A stretch of 64,000 nucleotides of DNA from Paenibacillus nasutitermitis (GTDB lineage Bacteria > Bacillota > Bacilli > Paenibacillales > Paenibacillaceae), in NCBI RefSeq assembly GCF_014641075.1, contig NZ_BMHP01000001.1, positions 682,001 through 746,000 on the forward strand, given 5' to 3'. The notes under the pieces are model-generated. The model searched no databases. It was not told the DNA's origin and saw only the letters and a program-made list of their open reading frames with translations. This document shows positions 37,254 through 46,788 of this stretch, one piece after another. The stretch's first letter is position 1; each line of letters opens with the position of its first letter. Position numbers and translations under genes: made by a program.

Positions 37254-38768
37254 ATGATCAAGGTACTGAGCGTGATTCTGCTGTTTTCATTCTTAACCGT
37301 GTCCTGTACCGCTTCCAGCGGGGAAGGCGAAGAGGCCGGCAATAGCGATGCTGCTTCCGGCAAGCAAGTAAAGAAACCGCTGCAAGTGACATGGATGAAC
37401 GCGGCCTGGGGTACGCCGCCCCCCGGCGGGGACGCGGTCGGAAGGGAAATTGAAGAAGAGACGGGAACCGAGATTACATGGCAATGGGTACCCTGGAACG
37501 GGTACAAGGACCGTTTGAATGTGGCGATTAATACCGGAACACTGGCGGACATCGTCCAGGTCCCGACCAGTACGCCGATCTATGAAACGACGACCCATGA
37601 AGCGATTCAGGCTGGCAGTTTTCATGATCTGACCTCCTATCTGAGCGGCGATGCGCTGAAGCAGTATCCGCATTTGGCCGCTTATCCGAAGGAAATCTGG
37701 AGCAACATGGAATACAACGGAAAAATATGGGGGATTCCCCGGCATCCCAATCCGCCTGTTTTCGTAACGGTCCACATCCGCAAGGATCTGCTCGATAAAG
37801 CAGGCCTGCCCGTCCCTCAGACATGGGAGGAGTTTACAGATGTCGTAATGAAGCTTAGCCATCCCCCGGGCATGTATGGGTTGGCGATGAAATCGACTTC
37901 CAGCGTGGATATATTCGCGAACGCCATAACAGGTATTCAGAATTGGCAAGTGGATGAGAAAGGGAATTTCTCATACCGGGATTTTCTGCCCGTCTACAAA
38001 GAGTATTTGCGCTGGATGAGAAAGCTGTATGCAGCCGGTGCGATTCACCCCGAATTCCCTGTGGTGGAGGGCAGTGAAACCGATCTGTTCAAGCAGGGGC
38101 ATTATGTGGCGGTGGCGGCCAACACCCATATGTTTACCATACCCGACTGGATCGACAAGCTGCAGAAGAATGCACCGGGGGCGGATGTGCTGACGCTGAA
38201 GGTACTGAAAGGACCTCGCGGTTATGCAACATCTGCGGCTACGGGATCCTGGACCAATTTGATGATCAGCTCCAAGGTGCCGGAAGAGCATATTCCCCAG
38301 CTGCTGAAGCTGATTGACTATACCTCCTCCAAGGATTACCAGAAGCTTGTGCTGTATGGCATCGAAGGCATTCACCATAAGGTGAAGGATGGGGAAATCA
38401 TCAAAAACGACAAGTACAGAAGTGACGGAATCGAAGCTTATACCTGGAACGACGGCACATACTCCGGCCACAATAATTATCTGCTGTGGGATGCCGACCC
38501 GGACCGGTTCAAATGGTATAAGGAAGTGTTTGACGATTCCCAGTTGAAATCGAGCTATGACAATCCGGCCTTTAATCTGTACTCGCCGACACTCAGTGCA
38601 AAGTGGGGGGATCTGACCCGCGAACTGGAAGACAACAAGGTCCGCTTCACGATGGGAGAATTGACGGAAGAAGAGTGGGACCGGTATGTCGCCAAGCTGA
38701 CCGCGTCGGAGGATTATAAGAAAACACTGCAGGAATTAAAAGCGGCCTACAATAAGTATGGCGAATAA
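37254..38768 (+). CDS. Lipoprotein solute-binding protein heading cassette 2
   Basis: About 504 residues, family-1 extracellular solute-binding protein of the long LipO-like type. The lipobox LTVSC puts the lipidated Cys at residue 18, followed by a Ser/Glu/Gly linker. The binding domain starts LQVTWMNAAWG and has EIEEETGTEITWQWVPW, VTVHIRKDLLDKAGLPVPQT and the C-terminal LTEEEWDRYVAKL typical of this type. ATG 37254 is chosen because AAGAGGGG lies upstream and it starts directly at the signal peptide; ATG 37179 would add 25 residues. It precedes the ATPase gene by 24 bases and is divergent from the YesMN genes. It is a third kind of binding protein without its own adjacent permease pair. Confidence 0.85.
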   Translation: MIKVLSVILLFSFLTVSCTASSGEGEEAGNSDAASGKQVKKPLQVTWMNAAWGTPPPGGDAVGREIEEETGTEITWQWVPWNGYKDRLNVAINTGTLADIVQVPTSTPIYETTTHEAIQAGSFHDLTSYLSGDALKQYPHLAAYPKEIWSNMEYNGKIWGIPRHPNPPVFVTVHIRKDLLDKAGLPVPQTWEEFTDVVMKLSHPPGMYGLAMKSTSSVDIFANAITGIQNWQVDEKGNFSYRDFLPVYKEYLRWMRKLYAAGAIHPEFPVVEGSETDLFKQGHYVAVAANTHMFTIPDWIDKLQKNAPGADVLTLKVLKGPRGYATSAATGSWTNLMISSKVPEEHIPQLLKLIDYTSSKDYQKLVLYGIEGIHHKVKDGEIIKNDKYRSDGIEAYTWNDGTYSGHNNYLLWDADPDRFKWYKEVFDDSQLKSSYDNPAFNLYSPTLSAKWGDLTRELEDNKVRFTMGELTEEEWDRYVAKLTASEDYKKTLQELKAAYNKYGE

Positions 38769-38792
38769 ACAATGGGATCAGGGAGGGCAGCC

Positions 38793-39908
38793 ATGGCGGA
38801 CGTATCGTTCAAGCATGTGTATAAGCAGTACCGTTCCGAGCCCCGTCCATCGGTGAGCGACTTTAATCTTGAAATCGCAGACGGCGAATTTATGGTGCTG
38901 GTCGGTCCGTCGGGCTGCGGCAAAACGACAACACTTCGCATGCTGTCCGGGTTGGAGGAGATCTCCAAAGGCGAGATCTATATCGGGAATAAATTCATTA
39001 ATTATGTATCCCCCAAAGATCGCGACATTGCGATGGTTTTTCAGAATTATGCGCTTTATCCCAATCTGTCGGTCTATGAGAACATGGCGCTGGGCTTGAA
39101 ACTCCGCAAAACGGCCAGGCATGAAATTGAGCTGCGGGTGAAGAAGGCAGCGCGCATTCTCGAAATTTCCAGTCTGCTGGAGAAGAAGCCAAACCAACTC
39201 TCCGGCGGTCAGAAGCAGCGGGTTGCCTTGGGCCGGGCAATCGTACGGGAGCCGGAGGTTTTCCTGATGGATGAACCCCTGTCCAATCTGGATGCCAAGC
39301 TGCGCGCGCAAACCAGAGCCGAGCTGATCCGTCTGCATCAGGAGCTTCGCACGACCACCGTCTATGTCACGCATGACCAGACGGAAGCGATGACGATGGG
39401 CACGAGGATCGTTGTCATGAAGGATGGGCTTATTCAACAAGTGGATACACCCAAGGAGATTTACAGCCGACCACGGAATGCGTTTGTTGCCGGATTTATC
39501 GGTTCCCCTGCCATGAATTTCATCGAAGGGACCCTTATACTGGAGGGAGGCCGGTATTATTTCCATAACAAACGTGTTCGGCTGGGTATTCCGGAGAAAT
39601 TGGTTCCTGCGATTAAGTCCGTGAAGCCGGGCAGGATCCTGCTCGGCATTCGTCCCGAGCATGTGGCATCCGAGCCGGAAGTCGTACAGAGGCTGCCGGA
39701 TTCTATCAGCGCAGCGATTGATATTGTGGAGCATATGGGATCGGATACATTCCTTTATCTTAAGCTGGGGGAGCAGACGGTTATTGCAAGAACAGGGGAG
39801 AGCGATACGCGGTTTGAGCAGGGCGACAAGCTGAATATCGCTTTTCATATGGAAAAATCCCATTTATTTGATGCGGAAACAGGGGATAATATAAGCATTA
39901 TTTCATAG
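38793..39908 (+). CDS. ABC importer ATPase, MsmX/UgpC-type
   Basis: 371 residues. Walker A GPSGCGKTT near residue 38, Q-loop FQNYALYP, signature LSGGQKQR, Walker B and D-loop LMDEPLSNLD, and switch His in YVTHDQTEAMT. The C-terminal 130 residues form the regulatory OB-fold (MOP-like) domain of CUT1 ATPases (GIRPEHV). AGGGAGGG just before ATG 38793 sets the start. It is the only ATPase in the window, facing four permease pairs, so it may serve them all as MsmX does in Bacillus. It is located between the lipoprotein gene and the fused binding protein of cassette 2. Confidence 0.93.
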   Translation: MADVSFKHVYKQYRSEPRPSVSDFNLEIADGEFMVLVGPSGCGKTTTLRMLSGLEEISKGEIYIGNKFINYVSPKDRDIAMVFQNYALYPNLSVYENMALGLKLRKTARHEIELRVKKAARILEISSLLEKKPNQLSGGQKQRVALGRAIVREPEVFLMDEPLSNLDAKLRAQTRAELIRLHQELRTTTVYVTHDQTEAMTMGTRIVVMKDGLIQQVDTPKEIYSRPRNAFVAGFIGSPAMNFIEGTLILEGGRYYFHNKRVRLGIPEKLVPAIKSVKPGRILLGIRPEHVASEPEVVQRLPDSISAAIDIVEHMGSDTFLYLKLGEQTVIARTGESDTRFEQGDKLNIAFHMEKSHLFDAETGDNISIIS

Positions 39909-39920
39909 CGGGGGTACGTG

Positions 39921-42866
39921 ATGAAGTCATGGAAGCCAATCATTTATCTGGCGATTATTGCTCTTGTTGCAGCGTTTTATGTCGTGCGCTCCCGGGGAAG
40001 CACCGATAGCGTGTTTCCCGTTCTTGCTGCAGAAGCACTGGAGCCAAAAGGAGCCGATGGCGACGGTGTTCCGTATTATCTGGAGACGGTCCATGCCCTG
40101 AAGACCGCGGGAATCAAGGCTTATACGGGACCTCCGATCCCCATAGATCCTGCCGGCTATTCTGCGGTATCTCCTGGCGCTTCGATAAGTAGCGGCCGCG
40201 ATTACGAGTTGAACAAGGAAGTGCTAAGCGGACCGGGCAGCGGCTGGGTGGAATGGACCTTCGATGCGCCGTCGGACGGCTTTTATAACATTGAAGTGGA
40301 ATATGCGGAGGTTGAGAAGAACAGCAGCAGCTCCATCCTCTATGCGTTGACCGTAGATGGCGCTCAGCCCTTCTCGGAATCGGGTACGATCGAGTTTGTG
40401 AAACGCTGGCGGGATAAGACGGTACCGTACCTGAAGGATGAGATCGGCAATGAGATCCGTTCCATGCAGGAGGAGATCGGGGGCTGGCAGACAACCAGAC
40501 TCGTCAATTATGCGATATCCTCGGAGCCGCTTCAATTTCATTTCACAAAGGGCCGCCATACACTTCGTTTCACCGCCCTTAACGAAGCGATGAGATGGGG
40601 AGAGATCCGGATCACAGCGCCGGTGGCGATCCCATCCTATGAGGAATATCGGGCCGACAAGATTGGGGTGGAGACCGGATACATGCAGGCGGAATGGCAC
40701 ACGCGCGTCGAGGCGGAACGCTACAGCTACAAATCCCATCTCTCCACGCAGACGGGCAGTCATAACGAACCGGAGGTTTCTCCTGATCCAGCCGGACGTA
40801 TTGTTTACAATGTTATGGACGGGAACCGCTGGAAGAAGCCGGGCGAGGCGGTAAGCTGGGAGTTTGAAGTGCCGGAGAACGGCATTTATGAGCTGGATAT
40901 CAAATATTTTCAGCATTTTCAGGGGAAATCCAACGTCTACCGCACCATCTACATCGATGATCAGGTTCCGTTTCAAGAGCTGCTGCATACACCGTTCGCT
41001 TACAACAGCAAGCTGGAGGTTCATAACCTGGGCAGCTCGGAGGGGGAATCCTACCTCTTCCGGCTGGAGAAAGGCAAGCATACTTTGCGCATGGTTGTGG
41101 ATGCTTCCTTGCTGAATCCGTCCTTGCTGGCGCTGCAGAGCATTGTCAGCGACTTGTATAATCTGGAGCAGAAGCTGAGGAAAATGACAGGCGATTACGG
41201 AGAGAATGCCGGAGACATCAACCGCACCTGGGATATGCAGGCGTCTTTCCCGGGATTGGCGCAACAGCTTACGGGTATCCGCGACCGGCTGAACGCGACC
41301 GCCGATTATTTGAACGGTCTCAACCAGAATCGGACGGACGCCACTAATTCGCTTAAGATGGGAACGGCGATCCTGGACGATCTGCTGAAGAACCCCGATC
41401 AGATACCGAATAAACTGGGCAAGTTTCCGGACCTTCAACTCCGTCTGGGCACCTGGATGGATGCTTTCCTTAGCGGAGGCATGACGGTGGATTACCTGGT
41501 CGTTCGAACACCCTCAGCCAAGCCGGAGGCGGGCGAAGCTACGCTGGCCAGCAAGTTGCCTTATATCGTGACGAACTTCTTCCGAACCTTTTATCTCAAA
41601 TACGATACCAAACATCTTGGCAAAGAAGACGCACTCGAAATTTGGGTCGGGCGGGGAAGAGATTATGCGAATCTGCTGCAGGAAATGATTGATCAAAGCT
41701 TCACGCCGCAAACAGGAATTCAGGTCAACGTCAATACAATGCCCGATGCCAACGCACTCACGCTCAGCAATGCCGGCGGCGATCAGCCGGATGTGGCGCT
41801 TGGACTGCCGCAGGATATGCCTGTTGATTATGCCATGCGCGGAGCGGCTGTTGATTTGACTGAATTTTCCGACTATAAAGAAGTGGCGAATCGTTTCAAT
41901 CCCGGTGCAATGAGGTCTTATGTCTACAATCAGGGTGTTTATGCCCTTCCTGAGACCCAATCCTATCCCCTGCTGTTTTACCGCAAGAGCATCTTCAATT
42001 CGCTAGGGCTGGAGCCTCCGGATACCTGGGAGGATGTGCACAAGCTCATGCCGACGCTTCAGGAAAACGGACTGGGCTTCTATCATAATGCCAAGGATTT
42101 CGTCGGATTCTTCTATCAGAATGGGGCGGAGCTGTATGCGGCTGACGGACTAAGGCCCGGATTCGATACCGTGCAGGCCTACAAGGCATTCGCTATGTGG
42201 ACCGATCTGTACAGCAAATACGACTTGCCCCGGGAAGTGCCCGCATTCTTCCAGCACTTCAAGCTGGGCGACATGCCAGCAGGCATAGCGGATTACAACA
42301 CCTATATCCAGCTGCTTGTATCGGCGCCGGAAATTCGCGGAGATTGGGCTATTAAGCCGATGCCCGGCATCAAGGATGCCAAAGGAACGGTTGTCCGCTG
42401 GGCTGCCAATGGGCTGACATCAGCCATGATTCTAAGGCAATCCGAGCGGAAGCAGGAAGCCTGGGCATTTCTGGATTGGTGGACATCCGCGGATGTGCAG
42501 CTGCAGTACGGCGTGAACATGGAATCCTTTTACGGCATGGAATACCGTTGGAACACGGCCAACATGGCTGCTATGGCGCGAATGCCGTGGCCTGAGGGTG
42601 ACATTGAAACCATCAAGGAGCAGAACCGCTGGACGAGAAATGTTCCTTTTGTACCGGGCGGGTATTATCTGTCTCGCGAGATGGAATTCGCCTGGAACCG
42701 GACGGTTGTGGAGAAGCTGCCGCCGAAGGAGTCGCTGGACCAGGCTTATGTATCGCTTGAGCGGGAGATGCTCCGCAAGCAGCAGAACCTGAAGCTGTCG
42801 GATAACGACCAGCTTGCGCTGCCTGCTCTGGACCAACCGTTCGATTGGGGGACGATTCAACGATGA
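39921..42866 (+). CDS. Membrane-anchored CBM/solute-binding fusion protein (cassette 2)
   Basis: About 981 residues with the layout of the product of 18098-21130. An N-terminal membrane segment (WKPIIYLAIIALVAAFYVV) without lipobox is followed by two CBM6/35-like sandwiches (about 70-235 with VEWTFDAPSDGFYNIEVEY; about 250-400 with VSWEFEVPENGIYELDIKY). A helical connector follows, then the family-1 binding domain from about 571 (ALEIWVGRGRDYANLL; FTPQTGIQVNVN; QPDVALGLPQDMPVDY). ATG 39921 or GTG 39918 can start it. The final TGA overlaps the ATG of permease A. Sequence differs widely from the cassette 1 paralogue while every module is kept, so the fusion is under selection. Confidence 0.82.
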   Translation: MKSWKPIIYLAIIALVAAFYVVRSRGSTDSVFPVLAAEALEPKGADGDGVPYYLETVHALKTAGIKAYTGPPIPIDPAGYSAVSPGASISSGRDYELNKEVLSGPGSGWVEWTFDAPSDGFYNIEVEYAEVEKNSSSSILYALTVDGAQPFSESGTIEFVKRWRDKTVPYLKDEIGNEIRSMQEEIGGWQTTRLVNYAISSEPLQFHFTKGRHTLRFTALNEAMRWGEIRITAPVAIPSYEEYRADKIGVETGYMQAEWHTRVEAERYSYKSHLSTQTGSHNEPEVSPDPAGRIVYNVMDGNRWKKPGEAVSWEFEVPENGIYELDIKYFQHFQGKSNVYRTIYIDDQVPFQELLHTPFAYNSKLEVHNLGSSEGESYLFRLEKGKHTLRMVVDASLLNPSLLALQSIVSDLYNLEQKLRKMTGDYGENAGDINRTWDMQASFPGLAQQLTGIRDRLNATADYLNGLNQNRTDATNSLKMGTAILDDLLKNPDQIPNKLGKFPDLQLRLGTWMDAFLSGGMTVDYLVVRTPSAKPEAGEATLASKLPYIVTNFFRTFYLKYDTKHLGKEDALEIWVGRGRDYANLLQEMIDQSFTPQTGIQVNVNTMPDANALTLSNAGGDQPDVALGLPQDMPVDYAMRGAAVDLTEFSDYKEVANRFNPGAMRSYVYNQGVYALPETQSYPLLFYRKSIFNSLGLEPPDTWEDVHKLMPTLQENGLGFYHNAKDFVGFFYQNGAELYAADGLRPGFDTVQAYKAFAMWTDLYSKYDLPREVPAFFQHFKLGDMPAGIADYNTYIQLLVSAPEIRGDWAIKPMPGIKDAKGTVVRWAANGLTSAMILRQSERKQEAWAFLDWWTSADVQLQYGVNMESFYGMEYRWNTANMAAMARMPWPEGDIETIKEQNRWTRNVPFVPGGYYLSREMEFAWNRTVVEKLPPKESLDQAYVSLEREMLRKQQNLKLSDNDQLALPALDQPFDWGTIQR

Positions 42867-43828
42867 AACCCGGTTTGACAAAAGAAGCTAACGTTATGCG
42901 CCTCCGGGCGGCAGTGCTTCCAACTGGCCTGCTCAAACAGATATGGAAGGAGCGAACGGCTTACCTTTTTATGGCGCCATTCCTTCTATGCTTCTCGGCT
43001 TTTATTTTATTGCCAGTCATCATGGCGATTCTGCTGAGCTTCACCTCGTTTGACGCTTTCCGGTTTCCCGAGTTTGTCGGCTTCCAGAATTATATTGCGC
43101 TGCTGACACAGGATACCGTGTTTATGAAATACGCCCTGCCCAAAACGATCAAATTCGCTCTGTTTGTCGGTCCCATCGGCTATCTGCTGAGCTTCTTCGT
43201 CGCCTGGCTCATCTACCAGCTGCCCAAGAGCATCCGCGATGTGATCACACTGGCCTTTTATGCGCCTTCCATGGCGGGGGCGATTGCGTTGACGGTGGTC
43301 TGGCAGGCGGCCTTCAGCGGGGATTATGTCGGTTACCTGAATCATTTTCTGCTGCAAGCGGGTCTTATTGAATCCCCGGTGCTGTGGCTGCAGGATCCCC
43401 GGTATCTGCTGAATGTGATGATTCTGGTCACAATCTGGATGGGATTCGGCGTCGGATTTCTGGCCTTGCTTGCAGGGTTCGATACGGTCAACAAGGAGTT
43501 GTACGAGGCAGGCAAAATCGATGGAATCTCCAATCGCCTGCAGGAAGTGTTCTATATCACCGTCCCATCGATGAAACCGCAAATGCTGTTCAGCGCAGTC
43601 ATGGCGATCGTGGGGACGTTGAAGGCCGGCGCGATTTCCACGCAATTGACGGGCATGCCCATTACGCAGCAGTATGCCGGCCATCTGATTTTGAACCATA
43701 TCGACGACTATGCTTTTATCCGGTTCGAGCTGGGATATGCCTCAATGGTGTCGGTCGTGCTGCTTCTCATCTCGTATGTTGCCATGAAGCTCAGTTACCG
43801 GCTGTTCGGTTCTAGGGACGGTGAATAA
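42863..43828 (+). CDS. ABC sugar importer permease A (cassette 2)
   Basis: About 321 residues, six membrane segments, EAA loop YEAGKIDGISNRLQEVFYIT followed by VPSMKPQML as in cassette 1. The ATG at 42863 overlaps the preceding TGA (ATGA), a sign of translational coupling with the fused binding protein. GGGGGACG upstream is the likely ribosome binding site. Confidence 0.88.
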   Translation: MKPGLTKEANVMRLRAAVLPTGLLKQIWKERTAYLFMAPFLLCFSAFILLPVIMAILLSFTSFDAFRFPEFVGFQNYIALLTQDTVFMKYALPKTIKFALFVGPIGYLLSFFVAWLIYQLPKSIRDVITLAFYAPSMAGAIALTVVWQAAFSGDYVGYLNHFLLQAGLIESPVLWLQDPRYLLNVMILVTIWMGFGVGFLALLAGFDTVNKELYEAGKIDGISNRLQEVFYITVPSMKPQMLFSAVMAIVGTLKAGAISTQLTGMPITQQYAGHLILNHIDDYAFIRFELGYASMVSVVLLLISYVAMKLSYRLFGSRDGE

Positions 43829-44692
43829 ATGACGGTTATCGGAAAATTGAGGTCGCTCACGCTGTTCGAGACGCTGCTGCTGATTGTTCTGATCGCGGTT
43901 GCCGCCTTCCTGTCCCTGCCGATCGTGTTTATTCTCAACCATGCCTTCAAGCCGTTCCATGAACTGTTTCTGTTTCCTCCGACCTTCCTGGTCAGACAGC
44001 CGACCTTGTCGAATTTATACGATTTGTTTATGCGTACTTCGGATACGATTGTTCCGTTCTCGCGGTATTTGTTCAACAGCGTCCTGGTTGCGGGATTTAC
44101 GCTGACCGCTGTCATCCTTTCCAGCAGCCTGGCCGCTTATGTGCTATCCAAACTCAGCTTCGGGCCAAAAAAGCTGGTGATGGGAACGATTATGCTGGCT
44201 TTGATGTTCGCGCCCGAGACCGTCTCCATTCCACGGTATCTGATTATCAGCTGGTTTCATATCAACAATACGTATTTCGGTCATATTTTGCCCTTTGTGG
44301 CCTCTCCGGTCGCCGTTTTCCTGATCAAGCAGTTTATTGACCAGATTCCAAGGGATCTGCTGGAGTCCGGCAAAATCGACGGCGCTTCCGAACATCAAGT
44401 CTTCCTGCGGATTGTTATGCCTTTGACGATGCCCGCCATCGCCACGGTCGCCATTATTACCTTTCAGGGCGTATGGGGAGATACGCAGGCTTCCACATTG
44501 TTTATGCAGGATGAAACGATGAAAACACTGCCTTACTTTATCCTGTCGCTTACAAGCGGCATGGCCAACTCCGTCGCAGGTCAGGGAATGGCCGCCGCCG
44601 CCGGGCTGCTGATGTTCCTTCCGAACCTGGTTCTGTTCCTCTTCGCGCAGAAACGGATAATGGAAACAATGATGCATTCAGGCGTGAAATGA
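43829..44692 (+). CDS. ABC sugar importer permease B (cassette 2)
   Basis: 287 residues, the same length as permease B of cassette 1. EAA loop LESGKIDGASEHQVFLRIVM. The first Met follows the stop of permease A without a gap. The conserved segment HAFKPFHELFLFPP corresponds to TAFKPMEELFVYPP in cassette 1. It should form the second half of the channel used by the CBM-fused binding protein. Confidence 0.88.
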   Translation: MTVIGKLRSLTLFETLLLIVLIAVAAFLSLPIVFILNHAFKPFHELFLFPPTFLVRQPTLSNLYDLFMRTSDTIVPFSRYLFNSVLVAGFTLTAVILSSSLAAYVLSKLSFGPKKLVMGTIMLALMFAPETVSIPRYLIISWFHINNTYFGHILPFVASPVAVFLIKQFIDQIPRDLLESGKIDGASEHQVFLRIVMPLTMPAIATVAIITFQGVWGDTQASTLFMQDETMKTLPYFILSLTSGMANSVAGQGMAAAAGLLMFLPNLVLFLFAQKRIMETMMHSGVK

Positions 44693-44730
44693 CGGAAAAC
44701 AGGTTGGATTAAAGGAGGGAGGATCAAAGT

Positions 44731-46788
44731 ATGCGAAGCACCTTGCGATGGTCCGTGCTTCTGCTGGTCATCAGCATGTTGTTTCCGGTAACGGTTTCCG
44801 CCATGCAGCCCTATGATACCTTCTATATTTCCAGCGGTACCGGCGGGGCGGACACGCGGATTTACTGGATGCAGGATGTGTACACCCTGGCGGAGACTTC
44901 CGCACTGAGCGGGGAGCAGGCGCTCAATAAACCCAGCGATCTGTTCGTTGCCGGCAATGACCATGTGTTTATCGCGGACAAAGGCAACAACCGGATCATT
45001 GAGACGGATGAGCAGGGAGCATGGGTCCGGACGATCGGTGGCAAGGAAGGCAAAGGAATGCTTCGTGCTCCTGAAGGTGTGGCCGTAGCAGCCGACGGAA
45101 CAGTCTACGTAGCGGACACCGGCAATCAGCGGGTTGCCGTCTTCGACGGAAAAGGCACCTTTCTTCGTGAATACGGAAAACCGGGCGGCGATTTGCTGCC
45201 CGCCGAGTACTTTTTTGTACCCGTTAAGTTGGCTGTGGATGCCAGAGGGGTCATGTATGTGGTGTCCAAAGGTTCGTACCAGGGAATTTTGCGAATGAAC
45301 CCTGAAGGCGGGTTTACCGGATTTTTCGGGGGGAACAAAACGAAAGCCGGGGCTATGGATTGGCTGAAGCGGAAGATGTTTACGAAGGAGCAGATGGCCA
45401 AAGAGGAGCTGAAACGTCCGCCGGAAATCGGCAGTGTCACGATTGACGGTGATGGCTTCATCTACACCTCCACTCCCGGTACAATGCAGGATCAGATCAA
45501 GAAGCTGAATGCGGGAGGCGTGAACCGTTTCAGCGGGTTGAAAACATTAACGAAAACGGAATCGGATCAGATCGCGGATGTGGCGGTGGACGCCAGAGGT
45601 TTCTTCTATGTCCTGGACCGCAAACAGGAACGTTTTGACGGGATGATCACCCTATACGGACCTGGCGGAACGGCATTGTTCAAATTCGGAAAGTCGCGGA
45701 AGGATCCGCAGCAGCGCGGCGTATTCTCCTATCCTGCGGCAATCGGCATTGACAGCCGCAATCGGTTGTGGGTGCTGGATACCGACCTCAACCTGATGCA
45801 GGCTTTTGACAGAACGCCGCTTGGCAACGCCGTTCTGAACGCCGCCGCCGATTATTATGAGGGCGATTACACCACAAGCAAAGCCAACTGGGAGCAGGTG
45901 AGATCGCTCAATGAGCTGGTGAATTTAACCTACCTCGGCTTGGGAGAAGCTGCCCGCAAAGAAGGCCATGTCGGGGAAGCGATGGCCTATTTCAAAATGT
46001 CTTATGACAACGACGGTTATTCGGAGGTTTTCTGGACGTACCGGAGGCAATGGATTCAGCATTATTTTGCTTATGTGGTCGCTGGGCTTCTGGCCCTTTG
46101 GTTGCTGCACCGATTCTTCATCAAACCGCAGCTCAGAAGGATCCGAATTCCCCTGCCTGTAGCGATTCGCCGGATCGGCAGCGAGCTGGCGGATGGCTGG
46201 TATACGCTTTTTCATCCGTTTGAAGGTTTTTACAGGATGAAAGGGAGGCGAATCTCAGTGGTCAGCTTGGGGATTGTCCTGCTTCTGGTACTGGCGGGCA
46301 GACTGCTGTCGCTTTATGGAACGGGTTTTATTTTCCATCCTGTCGATCTTAATGCGATCCGGCCCGGCAGGGAGCTTGCCTTGTTCTTCGCCCCGTTTGC
46401 GACCTGGATCGTGGCCAACTATCTGGTCAGCACCGTGAAGGACGGGGAGGGACGATTCCGCGATGTGCTGCAGGCCAGCATTTTTGCTATGGTTCCTTAT
46501 GTGGTTCTTACAGGTCCGATTGTTGTACTGACTCATATTCTGGTGCTGGAGGAAGGGATCCTCGTTTCCTCGTTAACCTCCATCATGTGGCTGTGGATGA
46601 TCGTTTTATTCCTTGTTGGCAGCCAGGTCATCCATAACTTTGAGTTTGTGGAGAATATCAGGAACTCGGTTATAACGGTGCTGACCGTTGGACTTATCTG
46701 GATCTTCTTCATCGTGAGCGCAGGGCTGACCTATAATGTCACGGATTTTATCTATCAGCTGTATAAGGAGGTGGCCGTCCTTGGCTAA
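44731..46788 (+). CDS. NHL-propeller / TPR-like / Yip1 membrane protein (cassette 2)
   Basis: 685 residues with signal sequence (1-28, ending TVSA), NHL repeats (about 65-355: KPSDLFVAGNDHVFIADKGN, APEGVAVAADGTVYVADTGN, PAAIGIDSRNRLWVLDTDLN), a TPR-like pair (about 365-430: ADYYEGDYTTSKANWEQVRS; GHVGEAMAYFKMSYDNDG) and a membrane part with one segment near 445 plus a Yip1-type five-segment domain (about 505-675). Same order as the cassette 1 protein, and the same place between permease B and the DUF5696 gene. AAAGGAGGGAGG is upstream of the ATG. Its function is not established. Confidence 0.78.
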   Translation: MRSTLRWSVLLLVISMLFPVTVSAMQPYDTFYISSGTGGADTRIYWMQDVYTLAETSALSGEQALNKPSDLFVAGNDHVFIADKGNNRIIETDEQGAWVRTIGGKEGKGMLRAPEGVAVAADGTVYVADTGNQRVAVFDGKGTFLREYGKPGGDLLPAEYFFVPVKLAVDARGVMYVVSKGSYQGILRMNPEGGFTGFFGGNKTKAGAMDWLKRKMFTKEQMAKEELKRPPEIGSVTIDGDGFIYTSTPGTMQDQIKKLNAGGVNRFSGLKTLTKTESDQIADVAVDARGFFYVLDRKQERFDGMITLYGPGGTALFKFGKSRKDPQQRGVFSYPAAIGIDSRNRLWVLDTDLNLMQAFDRTPLGNAVLNAAADYYEGDYTTSKANWEQVRSLNELVNLTYLGLGEAARKEGHVGEAMAYFKMSYDNDGYSEVFWTYRRQWIQHYFAYVVAGLLALWLLHRFFIKPQLRRIRIPLPVAIRRIGSELADGWYTLFHPFEGFYRMKGRRISVVSLGIVLLLVLAGRLLSLYGTGFIFHPVDLNAIRPGRELALFFAPFATWIVANYLVSTVKDGEGRFRDVLQASIFAMVPYVVLTGPIVVLTHILVLEEGILVSSLTSIMWLWMIVLFLVGSQVIHNFEFVENIRNSVITVLTVGLIWIFFIVSAGLTYNVTDFIYQLYKEVAVLG

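Noticed and set aside
38778..39863. Minus-strand open frame of 361 codons
   Set aside because: Antisense to the ABC ATPase, whose motifs are all intact.
40224..41438. Minus-strand open frame of 404 codons
   Set aside because: Antisense to the CBM/solute-binding fusion gene of cassette 2; composition rich in Arg, His and Gln as expected from a shadow frame.
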